64,000 nucleotides of DNA. It comes from Todiramphus chloris collaris (taxonomy: Eukaryota; Chordata; Aves; Coraciiformes; Alcedinidae). Below are positions 12,323 through 25,566 of the stretch, piece by piece; within the stretch, counting starts at the first letter, position 1, and every line of letters starts with the position of its first letter. The translations under genes were made by a program, and so were the position numbers. The notes below the pieces were generated by a model, which did not search any database, was not told where the DNA came from, and saw nothing but the letters and a program-made list of their open reading frames with translations. The DNA lies in contig JANVCC010000030.1 in the NCBI GenBank assembly GCA_025345505.1, positions 6,314,254 to 6,378,253 on the forward strand, in the 5' to 3' direction.

Positions 12323-15300
12323 GGGTACAAGAAACCACAAAACCCGAAGCTGCTTGTTAGCACATAAACAAATAGAGGTATTGAAACATTCAGCATTGCT
12401 CAGGCACTATTATTCTGTGCTGAGGTGGTCTAATCCTTGCTGGAGAGCAGGCTGGACACTGTTCAGATAATGTGCTGACCTGTGTGCAGCATCCTCTTAC
12501 ATTGTCAGATCTCTAGCAAGAGGTTTCTGGTACCCATAGCTCAGTAAAGCAGCAGAACTGCTTCTAACTGACATTAAAAAATAATAATGAAATACAGAAA
12601 AAAAAGGAACTCACAAAATAACAATATACAAAGAAGTTATTTTCGAAAATTACTATGGGAAAAAAGGTAATGTGTATATAGTGCTGCAGAAAGGTTGAAT
12701 TATACATCACAGGCATTGTTTAGATAAACACTGTTTTGAAAATTGTATTTTTCTAAAGAAAAAAATGTCTGAAAAGCACAGGGAGGGGAAAAAAAAAAAA
12801 AAAGAACCACAAACAACAACAACAACAACCACCACCACCAAACAAACAAACCAAAAACAAACACCAAAACCCATAAACCAAAAAAACCCCAAAACAAATA
12901 GCTTTTGAAATACAACCTACCTACATGCTGATTTCTGACTCTGACTCTTGCCTATCAGTTGCCTGTTATCCCATCAAACTGTTCATGGAGCTAAGCCTCT
13001 GCAAATGAGTTGGATGCCTCTCAGGAAAAACATATGCTGCAGTTAAGCAGCGTTAATTATTTTTGTTATGAATTATCTACTACCAGTGAGCCAGATGAGA
13101 TCTTGTCCGTAGCTTCTATCAATGGGGATGGGGATTGACATTGTAGGTTAAGAACGGCCAGGGTAGGCATGAGAAGACAAGGTACTGAATATCAAGTAAG
13201 AGAAACAAGACATCACTCTAATTTATTACCATTGTGATAAAAGATAATTAGCACACTTATTCATAGGCTCTTCAGAGGGACAACCGACAGAAGAGTATAG
13301 TGACCACATTATCATCTTCTTGGGTAGGATCCAAAAAGGTTTTGAAGATCTAGGTTAGGGTTTTAAGGGCTTCAGCCCAAGCTGCGATGCTAAAAGTCAA
13401 CACTCAGCTGCTGCCCAGCAGCTTTCCCACCACCCAGCGCTCAACCTCCGCCTGCCCAAGTTACCTGCCCCAGCCCCACAAGGCTCAATGCTCAGTGCGA
13501 GCACCCGGTCTGTGCCTGACCAAACCCAGGGATCTGCAAGAAGAAATCTTCAAAAGGGCTCAGAATATTCACATTTTCAGACAGTGCCCAACAGTAGGAA
13601 AAAGCAAGTTTTCATTCTCACTTAGGTGTTTGCTGGGAGAGACCACCTTCAAAGTCCTAAAACACGCCCAGGAAAAAAGAAGAAAGAAACCTGGGTCTTC
13701 AATAAACTGGGCACTTGTTTTAGCTGTTAATGTATAACACAAAACACAGAACTTCCTCCAGCTCTTATCGCTCTCATCCCTTATGTATGGGAGGAAAAAT
13801 TACTGGTGACACTTAACACAGAGACCTACATTGATGACAAGGAGCAACACCTACCCTGTGCTCTTCATTTTTCCATAGATTCAACCCCACCAGTCTTCAC
13901 CACCAAGACACCCAATTAACAGCAGTAAGAGAACCAGCACAAGAAAAAGCACCAGATAAATTTTGGCCTAACCTCATACATGTGTCTGCACATACAACCC
14001 GCGTGAGCCTCTTCGTTTTCACCCCTGCTGCAGAAAGAAGCATGTACAGTTTAAGACTAACAAAATGACTCTGCCTTCCAATACTCATCATCATGTTTTG
14101 CAGTGCACCAGAGATGTGTATTATCCTGTGGAAAAGTGCTTTTTGGGTTTGGTGTTTGGTTTTTGTTTGTTTTTAAAACCAGAGTTCTGCATCAGAAACA
14201 CCAAAGATACTCATGACCAAAAGCAGTCAAAGCAGAAGAGCTGAACAGTTCATCAGTGGTCACAAAAGGCCAAAAAAGGTGTTCTGGCCATTCCGCTTAT
14301 AAGGAAATGACACAGTTCAGCAAAGATAAATGAAAGCATTTTCTCTGTATAGATATTCACAGAAGAAATGAAAAGAAGGACAAATGGGGTACTCGGGGGC
14401 TGAATGTCCCCCCGCTGTCTCCTGTTGGAGGGCTTCCACTAAGTGCAGTCCTGCTGAAGGAGTTACGGTAGGCAGGCTGAATACAGATGCTGTCTTGGGC
14501 ATCATGCTAAGTATTGCTTTTAGTCAGCTCCACTGAGTGGAAAAGGTCACCTTTGGTTTCCTTTTAAACAACTTTTAAGTAGTGAGTTAATGCTTGTGAC
14601 TACGTTGAATTCCCTAGAATAAAAACAGAACTCTCGCCATGGGGTGGAGTGGAAAGTCAAAAACCACTGCACTCTTTCCCATGGTGATTGTCAAGTTTTT
14701 TGTCCAGTCAAAAGCCCACTTGGGGCGGGGGGGTGGAGGAAGAGAAAATAAACAACAACATCATTATGACACTCTTGCAGCTCTCTTTGCCTCAGAGTGA
14801 GGTGCACAAGACTCAGCTATGTGCTATTTATCAGGCACCTCCAAGAAAGATGTGCTCAAAACACAATCACAGAAGGAGAATCCAAGAGGAAAACTTTCTG
14901 TTCCAAAAAGCTATAGCAAACTGATTTCTGCGTGAGAAGTGAAACAAATTAAGCCAAAGACAAGAAAAAGCCAAAGAAACCACACAATTATCACAAGATT
15001 TTCAGCTCCTAAAGGACTGAGAAGAGGAGCAGACATCTCATGCAACAGCAGTTGGTTATGCACACCCCCGATGCCTGTAGAAAGTCAAGGCAAGTGTGAA
15101 ATACCACTCAAGAAGTCATTCGATACCTGCAACTCAGACCCAGTTAAAAATTTTAAGCAAATAAAATGATACAATTACTTTGAATACACCAATCTGACTC
15201 CAGCAGCTCACAGCATATTACTCATACTGTCTGTATACGGAAGTGCATTATCAGTTTGGGGTAAAGACGATTTAATAAGTAACAAAATTCAGATAAGCTA

Positions 15301-16168
15301 AACAGATAAACACACACAACCAACATTTAAAAATACCAATAGGAACAATTTTAGTAGCTCTTTGACATAAATCATTTTAATGAAAGTTCACAGTGTGGAC
15401 TGTACCTATACGAAAAGAAGTTTTCCAACCTTGTTTCTGTTAATAGTCTTACTGTGTATATTCCCTTTAGGACTGAAATTTTGCATATATTTACAGGTCC
15501 TCTTTCAGGTATGTAAAGCATGTTTATTCATAGGGAAAAACTGAGCCAGGAGACACACTGACATTTTTTGGAGCTGGACCAAAAGCAACTGAGTTAAAAA
15601 AAAAAGTTATCTGTGAAGCATAACTGCCACCTTGTGATTGAACATTGCAATTCAGGTAGTATCTGGGGGCACAAAGCATTTGGATCATAGCTGTCACACC
15701 CTCCCAAAGCATCTTCAACCTTTGGAGAAAAGATCTGAAGGTAAATCAAATTTTACATGGTTATGTATGGGAAGAAATAGTCCTTCCACTTAAAAATAAG
15801 AGCACTAAGAGGATGTCAGAGTGATCAAATGTAGAATTTAAGAAATGTTAAATTCCTAGCACACAAGTAATTTCACTAAAAGTTTAGAAAAGAGCTATCT
15901 CTGCATTTTACTATGGTTTTATTGGAAACTCCTTTTTCAGATGAAGATGGTGAAATCACAAAGATGCATTAAACTATTGTGAATGTAATCCTCAAGATCT
16001 TTTTATTTAAGCAATCTTTGTACTGAAGACTTACATAAGTTTACACTCAGCACATCTGGATTTCACACTTTTCGTAGACATCTCAAGTCACCAGTTTTAT
16101 TGCCCAACTTCAAATATCTGGATGTGATTAATCGATATAAGAGTAGTCACAATATGACAAGAGAAGAT
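12323..16168. other. unique non-coding DNA
   Basis: There is no recognisable gene. It includes the G-free A/C tract described separately. A 116-codon plus frame (13,387-13,737) starts with ATG but has no recognisable domain. Confidence 0.55.
12793..12900. repeat. A/C-only simple tract
   Basis: After an A-run the plus strand has no G at all from 12,805 to 12,900 (96 bases) and almost no T. It passes through CAA, CCA, AAAC and CCAAAA repeats. The complementary strand gives valine/phenylalanine/glycine-rich pseudo-frames that are artefacts of the repeat. Confidence 0.9.
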
Positions 16169-16202
16169 AAACAGTAGAAAAGATAAAACAGTAGAAAAGA
16201 TA
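16169..16202. repeat. 17-bp tandem duplication
   Basis: The unit AAACAGTAGAAAAGATA occurs twice exactly (16,169-16,185 and 16,186-16,202). A partial third unit, GAAAAGATG, follows. The duplication abuts the start of a CR1 fragment. Confidence 0.85.
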
Positions 16203-16210
16203 GAAAAGAT

Positions 16211-16316
16211 GTGGAGCTTGAGGATATGGTGTAGTGGTTGAGAAATGCTAGGACAAGGTTCGACTTGATGACCCTGGAGGTCCTTTCCAACCATAATGAT
16301 TCTATGATTCTATGAT
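16211..16316 (+). mobile_element. CR1 LINE 3' end with tail
   Basis: A short CR1 3' UTR with the blocks GACTTGATGACCCTGGAGG and TCCTTTCCAACCATAATGA. It is followed by two consecutive ATTCTATG tail units. Only the last 100 bases or so of the element are present. Confidence 0.93.
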
Positions 16317-19300
16317 AAGATAAATGAAAAATTAATTTTAAAAATTATGTCTTTTGAATGCAAGTTGTCTTACCCATACAATAAATATTTGACTGTTAAG
16401 GTTTTTATAACTTCAGCATTACTTAGTATTCTAAACATACTCTTGTATTAGAAGTACACTTAGTATTTCATGCTAAGTGCACCAAAAAAGGCACCATACA
16501 TAAAGGAGAAGCAGAAAGAACTGATACTAAAAGCTGTAAGTAACTGTACTCAAAGCTAACTTATTATTTTAATGAACTTTGTTCATTCAATTACAACCTA
16601 GAGCTTCAAGGTGATTGGCAAGCACATAAAATACAGAAGTGTTTCATTTATCTCAGCAAGATATTCTTGGTAAAAACAGTCTCTAGAAGCAGGTTCTGTT
16701 TTTCCCTTTAAGTGTGTAGCCATAAAGCATCCTTGCAACAGATGACATATCTGTATCATTTAACCTGAATTTGCAAAAATAAAGGGAAAAAACCAAACTA
16801 ATTAGAATGGAGGAAAAGTTGTAAATGCATCCTAAATGCATCTAGCTGATTTTGTTTGTAGCAAAATTACTGTAAGGGTGCTTTTGGTGTTCTTATCAAC
16901 CATGTGCCATTCAGAGATTTGACCCAGACCCTGAAGGCAGCAGTCCCCTAATTTTGAGGTGTCAGAAAGGCTCTTTGGCAAAGTTTAAGACATCCAATGG
17001 CTACTCTGGGACATCCCACCAGATAAGGGCTTGTGAAACCTTGAAGGAAATGAGAAGGTGAAAGAAGGTATTTTGTCAAAGCCACACGCCCACCTCTGCC
17101 CAGGGTTTAACAGCAGGAAGGAGGCAAATGATGAGGGCTGTTTTCTCTTAACATACCTGGTGGACAGAGAAGCAGGGTACAAGTAATTTGCACAGGTAGT
17201 CCAAGGCCTAACGAAAAGACAGAGCATTTTCAGGGCCTTTCGGAAGGCTGAAGGTGAATGCTACATGCAGGACAAACCATGTTGCAAAATATATAAAGAA
17301 GGTTAAGGTAATATAAAAATATAAAATATATGCAAACAAATAAACAGCAAACAAACCACAAACAAACAAGCAGAAAAGATCATAGTGACCAAGACAACAA
17401 AAGTGCTCTGATCTTCGCTGGGCAGCACTCAGTGTTGCACTGCAAGAGAGAGAGAGACATGGTCATTTTGAGTATTTTCCCCGTACCTGCTGCATTATTT
17501 TTACTACTGATCAGCTTTGCACCTTTTTTTCCTGGAAGTACAGTCTTGGCACCATTCCCACAGTGGCTAATACTTTGGGGCAGAAAGTTACTTCCACTCG
17601 ATTTCTCAATCGCTCTCTGCTAGCTCTTGGAGCTGATCTTACCCCATGCCCACCAAGGAATAACTCCATCCTCCACGCTGCCAAGTGATGTGGAGTCAGG
17701 ACCTAGTCCAAGTCTTGCTAGGCTCACTAGAAAGACTCCTGCTCACTTCACTGGGAATTGAATCAGCCTCAGAAGTAGTTTAGAAGTCAACTTGTATAAG
17801 CGAATAAACGAGTAACCTCAAAACAAGGAGCATAATGATTTTAGTAGGCCATGCATTTGATATGTTAGTGGTACATCTGAGGTGTGCTTCTTGACGTTCG
17901 GATTTTAACTAGTATTATTTCTATCAACTAAGTCACTGCTAATTTTATAGATCTGTTAAATACAAATCAAACACCTGTTCAAGTCCATGAAAATTCTAAG
18001 TGCTCTAATTATCATTTTAGACTTTATATAAAGCATCCAACCACCCCAGCATTCAAATTTATCTTTTCACATATTTACAACAGATACGTTCAGGTAACAC
18101 ATGCATCAAAATGCAACTTCTGTTCATCTGTATAGAAGTTTTACTTGTCTGTCCATACATATACACATGCACCTAGTTTTTAGAGGAAAAAACTCTGCAG
18201 GAAAATATTTCAGAAACTGTGTGGCTGTGTATGTCTGATCAGCATATTACTTTTAAGTAACTATCCTAAAGCAAGGGCTAAAAAACCCAAACAAAAACAA
18301 AGACAACAATGAAACAAACCCCCAAACCAAACAAAAAGCCCAACAGAACTATAATTGCTTTTGAAGACTTTCACGCATTATGAAGAAGCAGTAATTGCAT
18401 GGTCAAATACTGCACAAAGGCTCCTTCTACTTAGGGAAGCAGCAAAGTCCACTACATGAAAACACCTACAGATCTTAAATTGCCTCTTGAGGTTTGTTTT
18501 CTTGTACCCAAAACATGGCTGAGGTGCAAGTTCATTGTATATTCTTAACATTATTACCCTGATGAAATGAGTATTTCTTTTACTTCTGGGAGTTGATCAC
18601 AATAGCATTACATTTGGTTATGCAACACCTCTGTGAGATGAGCAGACAACTCACAAAGAGCTGAAGCAGAGAAAGATTAAGGTCAAAAGCACCTATGACT
18701 TGTAGGTGCCAGGTGGAGCCACAAAGTACGAACTTTTTAGAATATCTGGCACTTTAAGTAATCCAAGACTATTTTTACTGACTTGAGCTGTAGTTCAAGA
18801 TCCCCCTTGGATCTCTGGAAGGGCTCTTCAATGCCTGGCACCCAGAGTAAGTCTTTTTTTTTTTTTTTTGCATGGACAAAGAAGATCCATTAAAAAAATA
18901 CTCTTACTATAAACGGAAAAAGTCCAGCAGTGGCATTTCCTTTTTTTTGACTTTGAAATTTAGTGACAACTATAAACCCTCATTGTTCCCTGTAGTATTT
19001 CTCAATTTCTTGACCAAAACTAAAGCCCTGTAAACAAAGAAGAAATTCAATGAAGACTTATCAGTGGGGCTGGAAGCCTGAGTCTCTCATACAAAAGATC
19101 TGAGCATCAAGTAACTGAGAGAAGTGAGTGCTTCCCACATGGGCCATGTCAGCAGTTCTCACTATCCTCATTTATGTTTCCATCTCAACCTTCTCCCTGA
19201 CACAGATGCATCACTTAACCCCTTATCCACTGTTTTAAGCTAGAAAGTCTCAGGAGTTTCTTGATCTCCATATTTTGGCACCCACTCCAAGCCTCCTTGT

Positions 19301-20832
19301 TAGAGCTGCCTGTACATGTCCTATCCCTTTCCTTACACCCCCTCCTATAGACAGCATTGGGTTTCTTCCTCCAAGATCAAACTACACTTTTTCAAAGGTG
19401 CACACTTAGAAAATTCCTTGCTATTTTTTCCAAATGAGGACAGAAGAAACACAAAGACAACTTCTTAATAAAAAGAGAAAAATGAACTCATTTTCTCAAA
19501 AGCAGAAGGACACAAGAGGGCTTGGTCTGTTCGATCTTTGACATCAGTGATCATCAGCACTTTGTTTCACCGGAAAAAAGACAAACAACAACAAAAGAAC
19601 AAACCCAAAACAAATCAAGAACACAGACACTGTTTACTCAAGAGATTAAATTTTTGCAGTCATCTGCAACTCAAAACTCATCCCACTAATACAGAAACAT
19701 TGAGACACTTGACAGAGTCGCTCCAAACCTACCCAGCTGTCAGAACTGCCTGGAGCTGCCAGCGATGCAGCCTCCTGCTCCAGAATGGATTAGCCCAGTG
19801 CTGCCTTTTTGCATCAAACCTGTGAGACTGATGGAGGAACAAAGACAAAAGAGCAACAATACTCAGTGACCCTTTGGCTTTTATCAGGATTGATGGCAAA
19901 GCAGCAGGCACGGCTTCCCCAGCTTCAGCAGGGGTAGTGTGCTGTGGGTATCAGAAATTGCACTTTATTAGCAACAGGGAACCATGGAAATCATGCGCAG
20001 TGACACATCATATAAAATAATCTCAGATGCTGAACACAATTCTCTTTCTGCTTCTTATTCATAATGATTAGGCGACATCTGACAACCAGATGCATCATCT
20101 GTTCCGGGTTTTTTTGGCTGCAGAGCACCAGATAGTGAAGTTGCCTTTTACACCAAGCTACGTAAAACAGCCTTTGAAGTCACTTTTTAGAAACACAAAG
20201 CTGTGGTTTCAGCTGAACTGTGTGGTTCACACTAAGTCACACCTGTGTACCAGGCAATTAGCAATTAAAATGCTCCTTCGATTGAAGATCGGATACATCC
20301 TTCACATATCTTCACAAACATCACAAAAAGGGGTTGAGATACTGACAACACATTCTTAGTTTTCTTTCTTATGCAGAAATGGAGTGGAAAGCCACATCTA
20401 TTGCTGCAGGTTTCAAGTTCCCTCCGCAATTCTGTCCACAAGTGCTGATAGCAGCGTCGTTTCCAGGAATCTGCACTCTTATCTTGGCATGTCTGTGTCA
20501 ATCTGGAAGTTCATCATTTTCAATTTCATAATGTCTGACAGTCAGAAGTAATGCTGCTTTACTTCAAGTACTGGGTTTTTCAGACTGCTGCAAATGCTCC
20601 CCAACACTCAATGTACAAACTCATAGAAGTGTGCAGTAATTTTCATTTAAAGGTGACATACAAAACCAAATCAGCTGTAGTTCAAATTTCAGACTGCCAC
20701 CCCTGCCACAGGCACAACCCCCCTGCAGAGTTGTCTTCTCCCCACAACAACCACCACAAAAAAATCCTGCAGAAAATGCAGAGGGATCATGTGTTCAACG
20801 TATGTCCCAACAGCTCTCGGGCAAATTGTGTG
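16317..20832. other. unique non-coding DNA
   Basis: I recognise no gene or mobile element. There are A/C-rich patches (about 17,335-17,370, 18,280-18,345 and 19,570-19,620) and a poly-T run (18,854-18,869). Scattered frames under 130 codons show no domain. Confidence 0.55.
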
Positions 20833-21196
20833 GGTGTTGTTCAGTCTGGAGAAGGGAAGGCTCCAGCGAGACCTTACTGTGGCTTTTCAGTGCTTCAAGG
20901 GGACCAGTCTTTTGAACAGGACCTGTTGTGACAGGAAAAGGGGTGATGGTTTTAAATTAAGAGAGTGGAGATTCAGACTAGATACGATGAAGAGATTTTT
21001 CACACTGAAGGTGGTGAAACCCTGGCCCAGGTTAGCCAGAGAAGTGGTCAACGTTCCATCCCTGGAAACATTCCAGGTCAGGTTGTACAGGGCTCTGAGC
21101 AACCTGCTCTAGTTGCAGATGTCCCTGCTCCCTGCAGGGGGGTTTGGACTAGAGGACCTTGAAAGGTCCCTTCCAACTCAAACCATTCGATGATTG
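20833..21196 (+). mobile_element. CR1 LINE 3' fragment
   Basis: One of the longer CR1 pieces. It begins at the GTTCAGTCTGGAGAAGGGAA block of late ORF2. It runs through the decayed C-terminal region, whose residues such as FRLDTMKRFFTLKVVKPWP are readable in one frame. It ends in the 3' UTR CTTGAAAGGTCCCTTCCAAC and a degenerate tail. ORF2 is shifted between frames and no catalytic residues are included. Confidence 0.95.
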
Positions 21197-24100
21197 TAAA
21201 TATCAGAGTAGAAGTATATTGAAGACTACCACATGGCCTCTTACAGCCAAAGAAATGTTTGAGCTCCAGAATTAATTATATCCAGTGCTATAAGTTTAGA
21301 CTCTTTTGTTAGTAATATGCTATACAAGGTGCCAACAGTTTAAGCTACTTTTATGAGAATTTAAGAAAAAAATCCATAATGTAGCAAAACTGAAATGCAG
21401 TTACATGGACACTTTTGTTCAAGGATTCAGAACTGCAGCAGCAATGTATTTTGATAAATGTTTTACATATTGTTTTACCACAAAGACATCCTGAAAAACA
21501 CAAAGTGTGCAGAAGTCATACAAAGAAAGCTGTTTCAAGTACCAGAAGTGATAGAATTAATTAAGATATGGACAGAAACATATTAATCCTTTACCTTACC
21601 ACACTTGTCCACAATTGTCTTCCTTAATCTCAGCAATAAAACAGAACATACTGTAATGCAGATATTCAAGTGCTGCTGCTAGGAGTGATACCTGTCAGCA
21701 ACACTTACACATGGTATTTAGAACTACAGGGTATTAGGTTAAAATGCCAAGGCTAAAGACTACATGCTAATTAACCCAAAGACGACAGTGATAGAATTGG
21801 AAAAGAGATTTCCAAAAAGCAAGAGATGGTGATTTCTGCTGGCTGATAAGGCTAAAGCACACACATATAAAAACTCCCCAGTTTTTGCTGCCACTGTAGT
21901 GCAAAACCTGTATAATAGCTAGAAATTCTTGGCAGAAGATGAGAAGAATCTTTCCCCATCGTCCAGAAATTTAATAAACAAAATGTACCTGAATTAGCCT
22001 CTTGTGAGTTTTATCTGGTCTGTAGTTCGTGACTTTGTTGTTCAACTGAGCACAGCTCCATTTTTTTTTTTATTTTATAAAGAGAAGTAACAGGAAGCTT
22101 GATAAATACAGCCAATTTTTATTTTTATACCTGTTAAAGTTTAGGTCACTTCATAACAATATGTTTAAGAGATGTACAAATGAGTAGCCTACAAGGAATA
22201 GGCTTCTAATCTAACATAGATCAGTGTGATACAGACAGCACTGGCATTAAAGCCACTATCAATCTGGGCTTAAGAATAGATCAGTAACTCTCCTTAACCA
22301 TCAGTATTTATTTGCAAAGCTTGCTGGAGTGTAAAATAGATAAAGCTGAAACCCACATAAAACTCATGAGTTGAAGAAAGGAAAAAAAATCAGAAAAATA
22401 ATTGACTATAAATATCCCATATGAATTTTTCTCTTTTTTTTTGGAAAATTTTTATGGGGTTTGTGGAGCTTTCACCATATAAAATTGAGAAATATTCCCC
22501 TTACACTTACTGTAGGGGAAAAAAAATATGCCTAAAAATAGTTCAAGAAGTAAATTGAACCAATACCCAAAAGCCATAATATCAGAAGTATTGCTTAATA
22601 ACATACATGGGTTTTAGATCTTTCCAATAACTTTTCCAGACAGCACCATTCCCAGCCTTGCAACACTGCTGATATTTCAGGCTGCATCTTTTCAGCTGAA
22701 ACAGCCATTCGTATCAAATTGTGTGGGCAGTTGGAGACAAAAAATAGTTTGATGTACAGTTCTCCTGTGCAGGTAAGACAGTCACAGTTTAAGCAATCAC
22801 TGCTCTTCAGTACTCATTAATGACCCAGCCTTGCCATCAGCTCCACATCCACTGCAGCACAAAGTTAGATGACTCAATTTGAACATGCTTCGCTAACCCT
22901 GGTTTTCAAAATCATCATTTGAAGAAACTCTTATTTTTAATTAGATATAACCCTGCTGATTCTAGTGATCTGCTTTTTAAACGTAGCCAATCCTCTAGCC
23001 TCATAGTCATCAATCAGTCTTGCTGCAGATCTAAAAGACTCACAAGGAAGTGTCTGCCCCAAAAACAGGTAAGTCAGCACCAGAGCTGGTGATCCCAGTT
23101 AAGTATGGTGCTAATCAGGTTTAAGAGTGCTAACATAAGCAACTCTGAAAAAGCTTGCAAAAGTGAAGTAACAGCAGCTTTGTGTAACATCCAATAAGAG
23201 AGCAATAGAAAACACAAGGAACAACACATAATGAAAACTGTATCTTGTTGACCACACTTAATTAGAAGTCAAATTAGTCTACAATTATTACTCCAGTTGG
23301 ATCACTAGCTGAGTGCTCGCATGAAGGAAAAAAATTTTAAAAAAGAACCAAAACAAACCTGAAGTTTCCTCAAGTCAGGGGGCAAGAAAATCATTTGCAG
23401 ATTTCCATTTCCTAAAAAATACTAGTGATCTCTCACCACCAATTGCCACTTTTTCTGAAACACAATACGAGAGCCAAGGCCTAGGGAGAGGCTTCTGGTT
23501 TTTGCTAAGGTTTGTTACATATTCCCCTCAAAAACAAACCATAATGGGAAACTTCATAAAGCTATGATATTTGGAATTCATTTTAACGTAGCAGTCACAA
23601 CTTCAGCAGGTCAGTGTGCAGCGTAATAAATATAAATGACAGAGGAAGTAGAACCCAGAAGGCTGATGTTACCATCATCCCCTTACCTGGAAAGATTAAC
23701 TACTCTAAAAACAATGACTCTACAAAACTCATTAGAGGAAGGAGAATGAGACCTGGTCTTGAAAGTACAGAGGTCTACAAGCTCTCTGTAAGATGCAATT
23801 GCTACATATTATTAGGGTCTGGCCACTGTCTCTGCACTGATTTTGATCCCTCAAACTGATTTGCCTGCACTAAAACTGGCTTAAAAGTTGTAGCCTCTCC
23901 TACAAACCACAGCTGAGACATGAACTAGAATTGTTAGCTTGCAATTATCATCAAATGCCCACATCTGCCAAACAATACCACAAAACAGTGTCCAATATAG
24001 GCAGGTACTTGGAGAATAGCAAGCTAGAAATATCAGACAGCCTACAAGCTCCAATTACTGCTGCTTTATCTGAAGTGGCAACCGACAGAAACACAAGAGA

Positions 24101-24303
24101 TCCATTTGTTCCATTGAACCCGGCACTACCAGAACAACAGCACAAAAAAACCCAAATTTACACAGCCTGTTAATACAGAATCATTGCTCTTTTCTGCTGT
24201 GTCCTCACGTGAGCTCTTGAGAAGCAAATAACCAGCGAGGCACCCTGAAATGTGCCGTCCACACAAGTCCATGGGAATCTTCAGTTTTCAGGCCAAACAA
24301 GGG
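21197..24303. other. unique non-coding DNA
   Basis: AT-rich, with no recognisable gene or repeat. Minor A-runs occur near 22,381 and 22,520. An 81-codon plus frame at 23,614-23,859 shows no known domain. Confidence 0.55.
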
Positions 24304-24660
24304 GCTCAGGCCTCACGGGGCAATGGCCGATGGAAAGCCTGTGTCACGAACCCCCCTGGGCAGCCGATCCCGGTGTCCAGCAGGGTCCTCGGGAGGCAGC
24401 AGGGGAAGGAGAGCAGGAGACACAGCAAGGATGAGGTCTCCGCACCACGAGGGCAGCTGCTCCTCACCTCCAATGCAGGGAGCAAAACCAGAGCCCCAGG
24501 GGCTGCACCCAACCCCCTTTATTCGGCTGGCTGCCCCCTCCCCCTGTGCCCAGGTCCTTTTGTCTCTCTTAAGTACAGCCATTTACCTCCTTGACAGACA
24601 AGTATGGAAAAATTCTTTAAGAGAAGAAGGAAAACAGGAGAACTCCCCAAAACCCCAACA
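24304..24660. mobile_element. truncated ERV LTR (right part)
   Basis: The sequence from CTCAGGCCTCACGGGG to the terminal AAAACCCCAACA is the same, apart from scattered substitutions and small indels, as the right 357 bases of the element at 54,220-54,851. The left part of the LTR is missing and the junction at about 24,304 shows no TG terminus. Identity to the second copy is above 90% by eye. Many differences fall at CG dinucleotides, as expected of methylated repeats. Overlapping frames of 60-118 codons inside it are not genes. Confidence 0.85.
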
Positions 24661-25566
24661 TGGTCTCATAGTAAATTAAGTGTTTTCATCCTCTAAAGTT
24701 GTAGTTTCAACCACCTATAGAGTAGCTAAAGCAGGTCTAATCGCTGTATCTTCACGTATTGGGAAAAAACCAAACCAGCCAAAAAAAGGTAATGCCAGTG
24801 CAGATGATTACAGTTTTTCCTGTATAAAATCTGAATCTCCAATATTCTGCATATGAAATCAATATCACGTCTGACAATCTCTCCTGAGCTCCTGTACAGT
24901 CCTCTTCACATGAATGATACTGGCAAGGTTGCTGCTAGAGCTGGCCTGGTGCTTTCAAACGCACTTTGCTTCTTCCTTTAAGAGGAAGAAAGGACATGGG
25001 TTTTCTGCTGCTTTGCTTGCTTTCATTGTTCTTTTTTATTTTTTTCTTGGAAAATTAAATTTCATGAAGTTCGTTCTTATAGATTGAACACTTTGTGCTA
25101 AACAAATGGTTATCGTCTTTCTGGTGCTTTCAATAAATTAGAACTAGATGTTCAAGCCAATATTGAACTGACACAAATTAGATTTACCAAGCAAAATTTT
25201 CCAAAAATATAATCTTATCAAACAAGTCCTGTATTTTGCACCTGTCAGAAAATGCTTATTGGTTTATTTCATTAGCATGTCCTGTCAACCTTTAATTTGA
25301 AATTGCCTAGCAAAACATAAAAGGCATTTTGCTAAGAGAGAACTAACTTTTCATAGTAACAAGCATCAGCTAATACGGAATGAAGTACCGCTGTATCTTG
25401 AGGGGAAATTTTTTTTTGTTAGCCACTTGGACCACAATTTTTCAAAATTATAGTAGCTAAAATCCACAAATGTGCCAGCAGACTCCCTCTCTGTAACAGA
25501 ATTTGTCTGATCTGGAATATTTTCATTAAAACAACAGTAATATATTTTAAGATACATGGATTTCTC
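24661..25566. other. unique non-coding DNA
   Basis: AT-rich, with no gene or repeat that I can recognise. Confidence 0.55.

Noticed and set aside
12700..12915. Valine/phenylalanine-rich minus frames resembling membrane segments
   Set aside because: They are direct translations of the A/C-only simple tract.
13387..13737. 116-codon ATG frame
   Set aside because: No domain, no codon-position signal that I could see, and no plausible promoter or splice structure.
16457..16479. Small inverted repeat CACTTAG/CTAAGTG
   Set aside because: Seven-base arms with a nine-base spacer are expected by chance several times in this window.
24250..24679. Several overlapping frames up to 118 codons
   Set aside because: All are within or across the truncated LTR. 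Frames with near-identical text occur in the second LTR copy at 54.5 kb, so they belong to the repeat.
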